Assembly: GCA_020059605.1 (NCBI GenBank)
Contig: JAGVBT010000164.1
Location: 55,431-119,430, forward strand
Reading direction: 5' to 3'
From: Deltaproteobacteria bacterium
Lineage (GTDB): Bacteria > Desulfobacterota > BSN033 > UBA1163
Length of the DNA stretch: 64,000 nucleotides
The notes beneath the pieces are model-generated. The model worked only from the letters and a program-made list of their open reading frames with translations. It had not been told where the DNA came from and made no database searches. Shown piece after piece: positions 56,033-64,000 of this stretch. The translations under genes were made by a program, and so were the position numbers. How positions within the stretch are numbered: position 1 is the first letter of the stretch; every line of letters starts with the position of its first letter.

Positions 56033-56191
56033 TTTAAACGAAAAATAACATGTTTTCGATCATGATTCCATTCATCCATTCTTTCGTCCCCCCATTTTCA
56101 CGAAAAGATTCCTGCCCTTATCCGATTTTTGTAGACAGAAGGGGTATTTTTAGTGTAAAATGAATCTTCCAAAAAGAGAGGGAGATCGGTT

Positions 56192-57616
56192 GTGAGGAGA
56201 AACGGGGATAGGAAGACGAAGATTGTCTCTACGATCGGGCCGGCGAGCGAGTCCCCCGGGATCCTGGAAAACCTCATCCGGGCCGGGATGAACATCGCCA
56301 GGCTCAATTTCTCGCATGGGACGCATGAGGAGCATTTAAGAAAGATAAAGTCCATTCGCGAGATCGCCGACCGCCTGGGAGAACCGGTTGCCATCCTCCA
56401 GGATCTCTCCGGTCCCAAAATTCGGATCGGAAAAGTGAAAGAGGGAGGCGCAGAGTTAAAGGTCGGGGAGGAAATCCTGCTGACGAGCCGCGAGATGTTA
56501 GGTGACGGAAAGGTTTTCTCTGTCTCCTATCCCTCTCTTCCAGGAGAAGTGAAGTCAGGAGATAAGATTCTTCTTTCGGACGGGACGATTGAACTGGAGG
56601 TCTTGAAGCAGACAGATGAGGACATCCAGTGCCGCGTCATTGTGGGAGGCATTTTGACTTCTCACAAAGGAATCAATGTTCCAACCGGAACCCTTCGCAT
56701 TTCAGCTTTCACCTCCAAAGACCGGGAGGATCTCCTCTTCGGCATCCGGAGCGGGGTGGATCTGATCGCCCTTTCCTATGTCAAGGAGGGGCCGGATATC
56801 GAAAAGGTAAAAGAGGTGTTGAAGAAAGAGTCAGCCGATCTTCCGGTCATCGCCAAGATCGAGAGGAAGGAGGCTCTTGAAAATATCGATGCTATTTTAA
56901 AACATTCGGATGGAATCATGGTTGCCCGGGGGGATCTGGGCATGGAGACCCCCCTCGAAAGGATCCCGACGGTCCAGAAAATGCTGATCCGGAAAGCCAA
57001 TGCCCTCGGAAAGCCTGTCATCACGGCCACGCAGATGCTTCGCTCCATGGTCGAATCGACTCGACCCACCCGTGCGGAGGTGACCGACGTGGTCAATGCC
57101 ATCTACGATGGAACGGATGCGGTCATGCTCTCCGAAGAGACCGCCATCGGCAGTTTTCCTGTCGAGGCGGTTCAGATGATGTCGAAAATTGCCAGGGCGG
57201 CCGAAGAGCAGTTCCCCTTTGAGCAATTTTTAGAGAAAGGAGGGGATGGGTCGCCGGGCGTTCCGCAGGCGATCAGCCATGCCGCGTCGTTTCTTTCGGA
57301 AAAGGTGCGAGCCGTGGCGATTGTTGTTCCAACCGAATCAGGGAGCACGGCCAGATGGGTATCGAGGCTTCGCCCCAGACAGCCCATTTTGGCGCTGAGC
57401 CGCCATCTCCGTACTGTGAGATTTCTCAACCTCTGCTGGGGGGTTCGCTCTTTTCTTGTTCCGGAGTGGAAGGATACGGATGATATGCTGGAGAGGTCAA
57501 AAGGAATTCCAAAAGATCTGGAGATGGCCTCGGCCGGAGACCGGATTGTCATCATTGCCGGAGTTCCCATCGGAATTCCGGGGACCACCAACCTGATCAA
57601 GGTAGAAATGGTTTAA
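56192..57616 (+). CDS. pyk: Pyruvate kinase
   Basis: RKTKIVSTIGPASESP, GMNIARLNFSHGTHEEH, DLSGPKIRIG, GIMVARGDLGMETPLE, GKPVITATQMLRSMVESTRPTRAEVTDVVNAIYDGTDAVMLSEETAIG. Confidence 0.97.
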   Translation: MRRNGDRKTKIVSTIGPASESPGILENLIRAGMNIARLNFSHGTHEEHLRKIKSIREIADRLGEPVAILQDLSGPKIRIGKVKEGGAELKVGEEILLTSREMLGDGKVFSVSYPSLPGEVKSGDKILLSDGTIELEVLKQTDEDIQCRVIVGGILTSHKGINVPTGTLRISAFTSKDREDLLFGIRSGVDLIALSYVKEGPDIEKVKEVLKKESADLPVIAKIERKEALENIDAILKHSDGIMVARGDLGMETPLERIPTVQKMLIRKANALGKPVITATQMLRSMVESTRPTRAEVTDVVNAIYDGTDAVMLSEETAIGSFPVEAVQMMSKIARAAEEQFPFEQFLEKGGDGSPGVPQAISHAASFLSEKVRAVAIVVPTESGSTARWVSRLRPRQPILALSRHLRTVRFLNLCWGVRSFLVPEWKDTDDMLERSKGIPKDLEMASAGDRIVIIAGVPIGIPGTTNLIKVEMV

Positions 57617-57628
57617 AAGGAGGATGTT

Positions 57629-58672
57629 ATGGCATGGGAAGACAATGATTTTCAGAAGGGGGGGTATCGGGGTTATAGCGGGCCTTCGATGGATGAGGTT
57701 GTAACCAAAATCCAGGAGAAGATGACCCGATGGGGGGGAAAGAGGATCCAGTTGATCCTTGTGGCTGTCGCCGTCGGGATCTGGCTGGCAACGGGAATTT
57801 ATATGGTCAGTCCGGGGGAGATGGGGGTGATCCGGCAATTCGGGAAGGAGGTGTATCAAACTGCCCCGGGACTGAGGTACCGTCTTCCCTGGCCGATTCA
57901 GACCCACGATGTGGTTCATCTGGCGAGGGTCAGAAGGGCTGAGGTCGGGCTGAGGACAGATCTTTATACCGGGAGGGTGAAGCTCGAGCCGAGAGAGTCT
58001 CTGATGCTCACCGGAGACGAAAACATCGTCGACGCCCAGCTCTTTGTTCAGTATGTCGTGAAGGATCCTTCCCAGTTTCTCTTCCGGGTGAGAAATGCCG
58101 AGCTGGTTCTCAAAACTGCGGCCGAGGTGGCCCTGCGCAGCGTGGTCGGAAGAAATACGATTGATCACACGATGACCGAGGGGCGCGTGGTTGTGCAGGA
58201 TGAAATCAAGAGACATCTCCAGACCCTTTTAGATGAGTATCAAACAGGGTTGATGGTGACGGAAGCGAGGCTCCTGGTGGTTGACCCGCCCGAAGAGGTC
58301 AAGGATGCCTTCCATGATGTCGTGAGGGCATGGGAGGACCGTGAGCGTCTGATGCGGGAGGCAGAGGGGTACCGGGAGGATCTCATTCCCAAAGCAAGAG
58401 GGGAAGCGGCTCATATGGTACGAAGCGCTGAAGCGTACCGGGAGCAACGGATTATCCGGGCCCAGGGGGATGCCAAAAAATTTTTAGAGGTCCTTAAAGC
58501 GTACCAGAAGGCGAAAGATGTGACGAGGGAACGTCTCTACCTGGAGACATTGGACAAGATTTTGACAGGGAAAGAGAAATACATCCTCCCCCCGGCGGGA
58601 AAAGATTCTGTCTTGAAGTGGCTTCCGTTGAAGGATGCCATCACCATTCAGGAAGGTAAAAAGGAAAAATAA
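57629..58672 (+). CDS. hflK: FtsH protease activity modulator HflK
   Basis: SPF/band-7: GIYMVSPGEMGVIRQFGKEVYQTAPGLRYRLPWPIQTHDVV...; followed by hflC. Confidence 0.93.
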   Translation: MAWEDNDFQKGGYRGYSGPSMDEVVTKIQEKMTRWGGKRIQLILVAVAVGIWLATGIYMVSPGEMGVIRQFGKEVYQTAPGLRYRLPWPIQTHDVVHLARVRRAEVGLRTDLYTGRVKLEPRESLMLTGDENIVDAQLFVQYVVKDPSQFLFRVRNAELVLKTAAEVALRSVVGRNTIDHTMTEGRVVVQDEIKRHLQTLLDEYQTGLMVTEARLLVVDPPEEVKDAFHDVVRAWEDRERLMREAEGYREDLIPKARGEAAHMVRSAEAYREQRIIRAQGDAKKFLEVLKAYQKAKDVTRERLYLETLDKILTGKEKYILPPAGKDSVLKWLPLKDAITIQEGKKEK

Positions 58673-58687
58673 AAAGGAGTAGATGCC

Positions 58688-59557
58688 ATGGATGGAAAAA
58701 AGAGAGTGGTTCTTATTATTTTGATTTTCATTGGGTTTCTCCTGCTTTCGAGCGCAACTTTTACGATCGATGAAAAGGAGCAGGCGATCATTACGCAATT
58801 CGGGAAATATATCCGGACCATCAACAAGCCGGGATTGCATTTCAAGATCCCGATGATCCAAACCTTACATCTCCTTGAGAAGAGGGTGTTGACCACGGAG
58901 GCCGTTGCCGTGGAGTATATCACCCTCGACAAGAAGAGGGTGGTGGTGGATCATGTCTCACGATGGAAGATCGAAGACCCCCTGGAATTCTACCAGAGTG
59001 TTAGAACCGAGGCCGGGGCGCTGGCACGGATCGAGGATATCCTGGTTGCCCGGTTGAGGCAGGAGATTGCCAAGCACGACTTTATCGGGTTCATCCGGGA
59101 GGAGAGAGAGAAGATCGTTGAGACGGTGGGCAAGGAAGCGCATGAACTGGCAAAGCGGTTCGGCATCCGGATCATCGATGTCCGAATCAAGCGGGCCGAC
59201 CTTCCCAAGGAGGTTCAGGCCAGCGTCTATGCCCGCATGCAGGCGGAGCGTCACCGGATTGCGATGCGATACCGGTCCGAGGGCGAACAGCGGTCTCGGG
59301 AGATCAAGGCCGAAACCGACAAAGAGAAGGAGATCATTCTGGCCAAGGCCTACGAGCAGCAGATGAAGCTTTTCGGAGAAGGAGACGGCCGTGCGACCGA
59401 AATCTACGCCTCTTCCTATGAGCAGGACAAGGAATTCTATTCATTTCTGAGGCGGCTTCAGACCTATGAGCAGCTCTTCGAGGGGAAGACAACGATTCTT
59501 TTAGATTCCGATTCCGATTTGCTCAAATATTTTAAAAGTCCCAGGGCTTCCCAATAA
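58688..59557 (+). CDS. hflC: Protease modulator HflC
   Basis: FTIDEKEQAIITQFGKYIRTINKPGLHFKIPMIQTLHLLEKRVLTTE...VDHVSRWKIEDPLEFYQSVRTE. Confidence 0.94.
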   Translation: MDGKKRVVLIILIFIGFLLLSSATFTIDEKEQAIITQFGKYIRTINKPGLHFKIPMIQTLHLLEKRVLTTEAVAVEYITLDKKRVVVDHVSRWKIEDPLEFYQSVRTEAGALARIEDILVARLRQEIAKHDFIGFIREEREKIVETVGKEAHELAKRFGIRIIDVRIKRADLPKEVQASVYARMQAERHRIAMRYRSEGEQRSREIKAETDKEKEIILAKAYEQQMKLFGEGDGRATEIYASSYEQDKEFYSFLRRLQTYEQLFEGKTTILLDSDSDLLKYFKSPRASQ

Positions 59558-59595
59558 GACCCTGAACCGTCCCCATTTTTTTAGAGGAGGGGAGT

Positions 59596-62277
59596 ATGAC
59601 GAATTGGTATCAATTCGATGAGAGAGAGGTGTTTCAAAAGCTCGAGACCTCGGAGCAAGGACTTCCGGACAGCAAGGTGGAGAAACGCCTCGAAGAGTAT
59701 GGCCCCAACAAGCTGCCCGAAGGAGAAGGCATCAGCAAATTCAAGATCATTCTCCACCAATTTACCAGCCCCCTCATCTATATCCTTCTCGTAGCAGGCA
59801 TCGTGACCACTCTCCTCGGGGAATATATCGATACGGGCGTCATCGTGGCCGTCCTGATCCTGAATGCCGTCATCGGTTATTTCCAGGAGTACAAGGCCGA
59901 AACGAGCGTTCGTGCGCTTAAAAACATGATGGTCCCCAGGGCAAGGGTCGTACGGGGGGGCAAGGAAAAGGAAATTTCCAGCGAGGAAATCGTTCCGGGA
60001 GACATCGTCCTTCTGGCCTCCGGCGGCAAAGTGCCTGCCGACCTGAGGCTATTTAAGGCAACAGAATTGAGGATCGAGGAAGCGGCCCTAACCGGAGAGT
60101 CTGTCCCGGTCGATAAAAAGGTGAAGCCGATCGAGGAGGAGAACCTGACTCCTGGCGATCAGACGAATATGTGCTTCATGGGGACGATCGTCGTCAACGG
60201 CAGAGGAAGAGGGATCGTTGTCGAGACAGGGATCAAAACCATTCTCGGCCAGATCGCCCGGGAGGTCGGGGAACTTTCCGTGACCCAAACACCGCTTCAG
60301 CAGAAGATCGTCAAGTTCGCCCATTTTATCGGCTTTCTCGTCCTGGGAAGCGCCGCGGCCATTTCCATCCTGGGGTTTTTCCTCGGGATGACGATTGCGG
60401 AGATTTTCAAGATCGCGGTGGCTGCTTCGGTGGCAGCGGTCCCGGAGGGACTGCCCATCGTCGTCACCATCACCATGGCGATCGGGATCAGCCGGATGGC
60501 CAAACGAAATGCCATCATCCGGAAACTTCCGGCGGTCGAGACCCTCGGGAGCACCACGGTCATCTGTTCGGACAAGACAGGGACGCTCACGAAGAACGAG
60601 ATGACCGTGAAGGCGATCTATGACGGCCGCCACTCTTATGAGGTGACGGGTAGCGGCTATGATCCGAAAGGGGAGATCCTTCATGACTGGGAAACGTGCG
60701 ACCCCTCTGTCCTGGAGGGCCTCTGCGGCGTCGCCCGGATCGGAATGCTCTGCAATGAATCGGACCTTTACGAGGAGAATGGCCAGTTCAAAGTTGACGG
60801 AGACCCGACGGAAGGCGCACTCATCGTCTCTGCCATGAAAGTCGGTCTTGTCACGGAAGAGGAAAAGAAACGATTCCCCCAGATTTCAATCCTTCCTTTC
60901 GAGTCGGACCGCGGATTTATGGCAAGCCTTCATCAGCTTGACGGCAGAAAGATGATATTCGTCAAAGGCGCGCCTGAAAGGGTTGTCGAGATGTGTTCCC
61001 AGACTCCACCCGGGAATCCTTTCGATCAACGGAAGGCTCTGGAGACAGCCGAACATTTCGCAAGGGACGGGATGAGGGTGCTTGCAATGGCCTATAAGGA
61101 ATCTTCGGATGATCTCTCGGAATTAACCCATGAACACCTGGAGGGGAATCTTATCTTCGCAGGGATGCAGGGGATGATTGACCCCCCGCGGCCTGAGGCC
61201 ATTGAGGCCGTGAAAGGCTGCCGGGAGGCAGGGATCCGGGTGGCCATGATCACGGGAGATCATGCCATTACTGCCTCCGCCATAGGAGAGATGTTCGGGA
61301 TCTCGCGCGAGCGGTCCGAAATCCTCACCGGCAGGGAACTGGAGACGATGAGCGATGAGGACCTGTTCGGAAGGGTGAAAGATGTCTCGGTTTATGCGAG
61401 AGTTTCTCCCAAGCACAAGCTCAGGATTGTTCAACAGATCATGAAACATGGGGAGGTTGTTGCCGTCACAGGAGATGGGGTGAATGATGCTCCGGCCCTC
61501 AAGGCGGCCCATATCGGCGCCGCGATGGGAAAGACAGGCACGGATGTGGCCAGAGAAGCCGCCGATATGGTGATCACCGATGATAATTTTGCAAGCATCT
61601 TCCATGCGGTTGAAGAAGGACGGGTGGTTTTTGACAACATCCGGAAGGTGACGCTCTTTCTCATCCCGACCGGTTTTGCGGCGATCGTCTCCATTCTGAT
61701 TGCGATGGTCCTGGACATCCCGATCCCCTATGTGGCCGCCCAGCTTCTCTGGATCAATCTTGTCACCAATGGACTCCAGGACGTGGCCCTTGCCTTTGAA
61801 CCGGGAGAGAAAGACGTCATCAAACGGAAGCCGAGAAGCCTGAAAGAGGGAATCATGTCAAAGCTGATGTATGAGAGGAGCATCCTGGTAGGGTTCATCA
61901 TTTCCGCAGGCGTGATCTTCAATTTCGTTTCAGCTCTTGATGACGGAGCCTCCCTCGAACGGGCAAGAACCATTGCCGTCACGACGATGGTTCTGTTCCA
62001 GTTCTTCCAGGCCTGGAACTCCCGTTCCGAACTCCAATCCGTTTTCACGATCAGCCCTTTCAGCAACCCGTTCCTCTTCTACAGCATGGTGGCCGCATTT
62101 CTTGCCCAGATCGCCGTCGTCTACGTCCCGGCTCTTCAGTGGATCTTCCGGACCGAATCGCTGGCTTTAGGGGAGTGGACAAGGATCCTTCTTGTCAGCC
62201 TCACTGTGGTGGTCGCGGTGGAAGTCGATAAGGCCATCCGGAGGCGTAAGAAAGAAGTCCAGGCAAAGGAGGAATGA
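59596..62277 (+). CDS. P-type cation-transporting ATPase (P2A-like)
   Basis: GESVPVDKK, ICSDKTGTLTKNEMTV, MITGDHAITA, VAVTGDGVNDAPALKAAHIGAAMG. Confidence 0.96.
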   Translation: MTNWYQFDEREVFQKLETSEQGLPDSKVEKRLEEYGPNKLPEGEGISKFKIILHQFTSPLIYILLVAGIVTTLLGEYIDTGVIVAVLILNAVIGYFQEYKAETSVRALKNMMVPRARVVRGGKEKEISSEEIVPGDIVLLASGGKVPADLRLFKATELRIEEAALTGESVPVDKKVKPIEEENLTPGDQTNMCFMGTIVVNGRGRGIVVETGIKTILGQIAREVGELSVTQTPLQQKIVKFAHFIGFLVLGSAAAISILGFFLGMTIAEIFKIAVAASVAAVPEGLPIVVTITMAIGISRMAKRNAIIRKLPAVETLGSTTVICSDKTGTLTKNEMTVKAIYDGRHSYEVTGSGYDPKGEILHDWETCDPSVLEGLCGVARIGMLCNESDLYEENGQFKVDGDPTEGALIVSAMKVGLVTEEEKKRFPQISILPFESDRGFMASLHQLDGRKMIFVKGAPERVVEMCSQTPPGNPFDQRKALETAEHFARDGMRVLAMAYKESSDDLSELTHEHLEGNLIFAGMQGMIDPPRPEAIEAVKGCREAGIRVAMITGDHAITASAIGEMFGISRERSEILTGRELETMSDEDLFGRVKDVSVYARVSPKHKLRIVQQIMKHGEVVAVTGDGVNDAPALKAAHIGAAMGKTGTDVAREAADMVITDDNFASIFHAVEEGRVVFDNIRKVTLFLIPTGFAAIVSILIAMVLDIPIPYVAAQLLWINLVTNGLQDVALAFEPGEKDVIKRKPRSLKEGIMSKLMYERSILVGFIISAGVIFNFVSALDDGASLERARTIAVTTMVLFQFFQAWNSRSELQSVFTISPFSNPFLFYSMVAAFLAQIAVVYVPALQWIFRTESLALGEWTRILLVSLTVVVAVEVDKAIRRRKKEVQAKEE

Positions 62278-62301
62278 CAAAGTCATTCAGGAGGAGGACG
62301 T

Positions 62302-63189
62302 ATGGATATGAATCCGTATCTTCAAAAAGTCGTCGATTGGCTCTTGAAGAGCGGCCTGCACATCGTTTTTATTCTGGTCCTGGCCCTGATCGCTCTTAAG
62401 GCGGCCAAAGCGCTTTCCAAACGTCTGGTTGACATTGCTGTCCGCCAGAATGAGGATGTGGAGTTTCAAAAGCGAACCCAGACGCTCGCCTCCATCGCCC
62501 GGTATGTTGCCGTCTTCGCGATTCTCCTGATTGCGACCATGATGGTGTTAAAGGAGTTTGGTGTTGAGATCGGGCCCCTGCTTGCAGCCGCGGGGATCGT
62601 CGGCCTGGCGGTTGGCTTTGGCGCCCAAAGCCTGGTCAAGGACGTGATCAGCGGGTTTTTTATCCTCCTCGAAGATCAAATCCGGGTGGGTGACGTGGTT
62701 CAAATTGCAGGCAAGGGCGGCCTGGTGGAGAAAATCAACCTGAAGACGACCATCCTCAGAGACCTGGCAGGAAATGTGCACTATGTGCCGAATGGACATA
62801 TTGATGTGGTTACCAATATGACAAAAGAGTTCTCCCGTTACGTGTTCGATATCGGGGTTGCCTACCGGGAGGATGTGGATGAAGTCATCGAAGTCATCAA
62901 AGAGGTGGATGAGGAACTCCGAAGCGATCCGGGTTATAAGGAGGATATTCTGGGGCCGATCGAAATCATGGGACTGGATCAATTTGCGAATTCCGCAGTC
63001 GTCATCCGGGCACGAACCACCACGAAACCGATCCAGCAGTGGCGGGTCGGCCGGGAATTCAATCGAAGGTTAAAAAAGAAGTTCGACGAGAGAAATATTG
63101 AGATTCCCTTCCCCCATGTCACCCTTTATATGGGGCAGGATAAACAGGGTCAATCCGCGCCTCTTCGAATCGTCAAGGAAGGCGAATGA
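62302..63189 (+). CDS. MscS-family mechanosensitive channel
   Basis: LLAAAGIVGLAVGFGAQSLVKDVISGFFILLEDQIRVGDVVQI...VPNGHIDVVTNMTKE. Confidence 0.95.
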   Translation: MDMNPYLQKVVDWLLKSGLHIVFILVLALIALKAAKALSKRLVDIAVRQNEDVEFQKRTQTLASIARYVAVFAILLIATMMVLKEFGVEIGPLLAAAGIVGLAVGFGAQSLVKDVISGFFILLEDQIRVGDVVQIAGKGGLVEKINLKTTILRDLAGNVHYVPNGHIDVVTNMTKEFSRYVFDIGVAYREDVDEVIEVIKEVDEELRSDPGYKEDILGPIEIMGLDQFANSAVVIRARTTTKPIQQWRVGREFNRRLKKKFDERNIEIPFPHVTLYMGQDKQGQSAPLRIVKEGE

Positions 63190-64000
63190 AGATCCTTGTC
63201 ATCAATTGCGGGAGCTCAACGCTGAAGTTTCAGGTCATCGATCTGGATGAGGCCACTCCCTTAGGCAGCGAGCGGCGATTGGTCCATGGCCTGGTTGACC
63301 GGATCGGTCGACCCGGCGAGATCAAGTTTGTTGCGGAGCATGGCGAATGCTTTCGGGAAACAGATGAAATCGCCGATCACGGCATGGCCACCGATCGAGT
63401 TTTCAAATGGCTTGACTCCCTTGGCTTTTTAAGACGGGGTGGGATTGGGGCCGTCGGTCATCGTGTGGTTCACGGAGGCCATCTTTTCATAAAACCGACC
63501 CCGGTCGATGACAGACTCATCGATGCGATCGAGGCCATGAGGTATTTGGCCCCTTTGCATAACGAGCCTTCTCTGAAAGCAATTCGCGCCGCACGCGCGA
63601 TCCTGGATGACGCCCTTCCGATGGTGGCGGTCTTTGACACCGCTTTTCACGCGGACATGCCCGAACATTCCTCGTATTATGCCATTCCCCGGAAATTGGC
63701 TGAGAAGCATCATATCCGGCGCTATGGTTTTCACGGTTTGGCCCACCGGTACATGGCCGAACGTTATGCCTTATTGAATGATAAGGCGCCGGAGCAGGTG
63801 AAGCTGGTTACCCTGCAATTGGGCAACGGGTGTTCGGCTGCGGCCGTCGAGAAGGGCCGATCCATAGATACGTCGATGGGCTTTACGCCCCTCGAAGGGC
63901 TCATGATGGGGACGAGATCGGGGGATGTTGATCCTCACCTGCCCGGATTTCTGGCCCAACGTGAAAAGGCGGATATTGACCAGGTTGAAAGCTGGCTAAA
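63186..64000 (+). CDS. ackA: Acetate kinase (3' truncated by window)
   Basis: MKILVINCGSSTLKFQVIDLDEA...; GHRVVHGG; VAVFDTAFHADMPEHSSYYAIPRKL; RRYGFHGLAHRYMAE. ATG overlaps the mscS stop. Confidence 0.95.
   Translation, partial: MKILVINCGSSTLKFQVIDLDEATPLGSERRLVHGLVDRIGRPGEIKFVAEHGECFRETDEIADHGMATDRVFKWLDSLGFLRRGGIGAVGHRVVHGGHLFIKPTPVDDRLIDAIEAMRYLAPLHNEPSLKAIRAARAILDDALPMVAVFDTAFHADMPEHSSYYAIPRKLAEKHHIRRYGFHGLAHRYMAERYALLNDKAPEQVKLVTLQLGNGCSAAAVEKGRSIDTSMGFTPLEGLMMGTRSGDVDPHLPGFLAQREKADIDQVESWL

Overview
This 64 kb window looks like a bacterial chromosome segment, probably from an anaerobic deltaproteobacterium-like organism (inferred from gene content only). From left to right it holds: a chemotaxis-type signalling operon (CheA-REC C-terminus, CheB, CheW, CheR-TPR, and a DHp/REC protein without an ATPase); a PAS histidine kinase plus NtrC-type regulator pair; a DUF362 protein and small catabolic-type genes; a serine hydrolase / Tat-ferredoxin / aldehyde:ferredoxin oxidoreductase / SDR cluster; a lone DUF4143 ATPase between dispersed repeats; a 1692-aa secreted thrombospondin-type-3/Vps62-like protein; a TolB/FlgO-TPR protein; a rhodanese plus molybdopterin (Psr/Phs-like) respiratory operon; metabolic and electron-transfer genes; and at the right end pyk, hflK, hflC, a P-type ATPase, an MscS-type channel and the start of ackA. 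The most interesting stretch is about 50.6-54.9 kb. It reads as a degenerate integron-type gene-cassette array with no visible integrase: attC-like sites (one with a single extrahelical base and a GCCGAAC end, two with GTTCGGC R' cores) separate small promoter/TA-type ORFs (a frameshifted higBA, a truncated thioesterase, an antitoxin stub, a BrnT-like pair, a nucleotidyltransferase, a truncated HIT-like ORF, relBE). An internally deleted group II intron has its 5' end exactly after GTT in the R'' core of one attC on the opposite strand, as expected for IIC-attC introns. Other points of interest are two -10 boxes placed for leaderless transcripts, several families of dispersed hairpin repeats, and three frameshifted genes. 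All functional assignments come from reading the translations and motifs; no database search was run.
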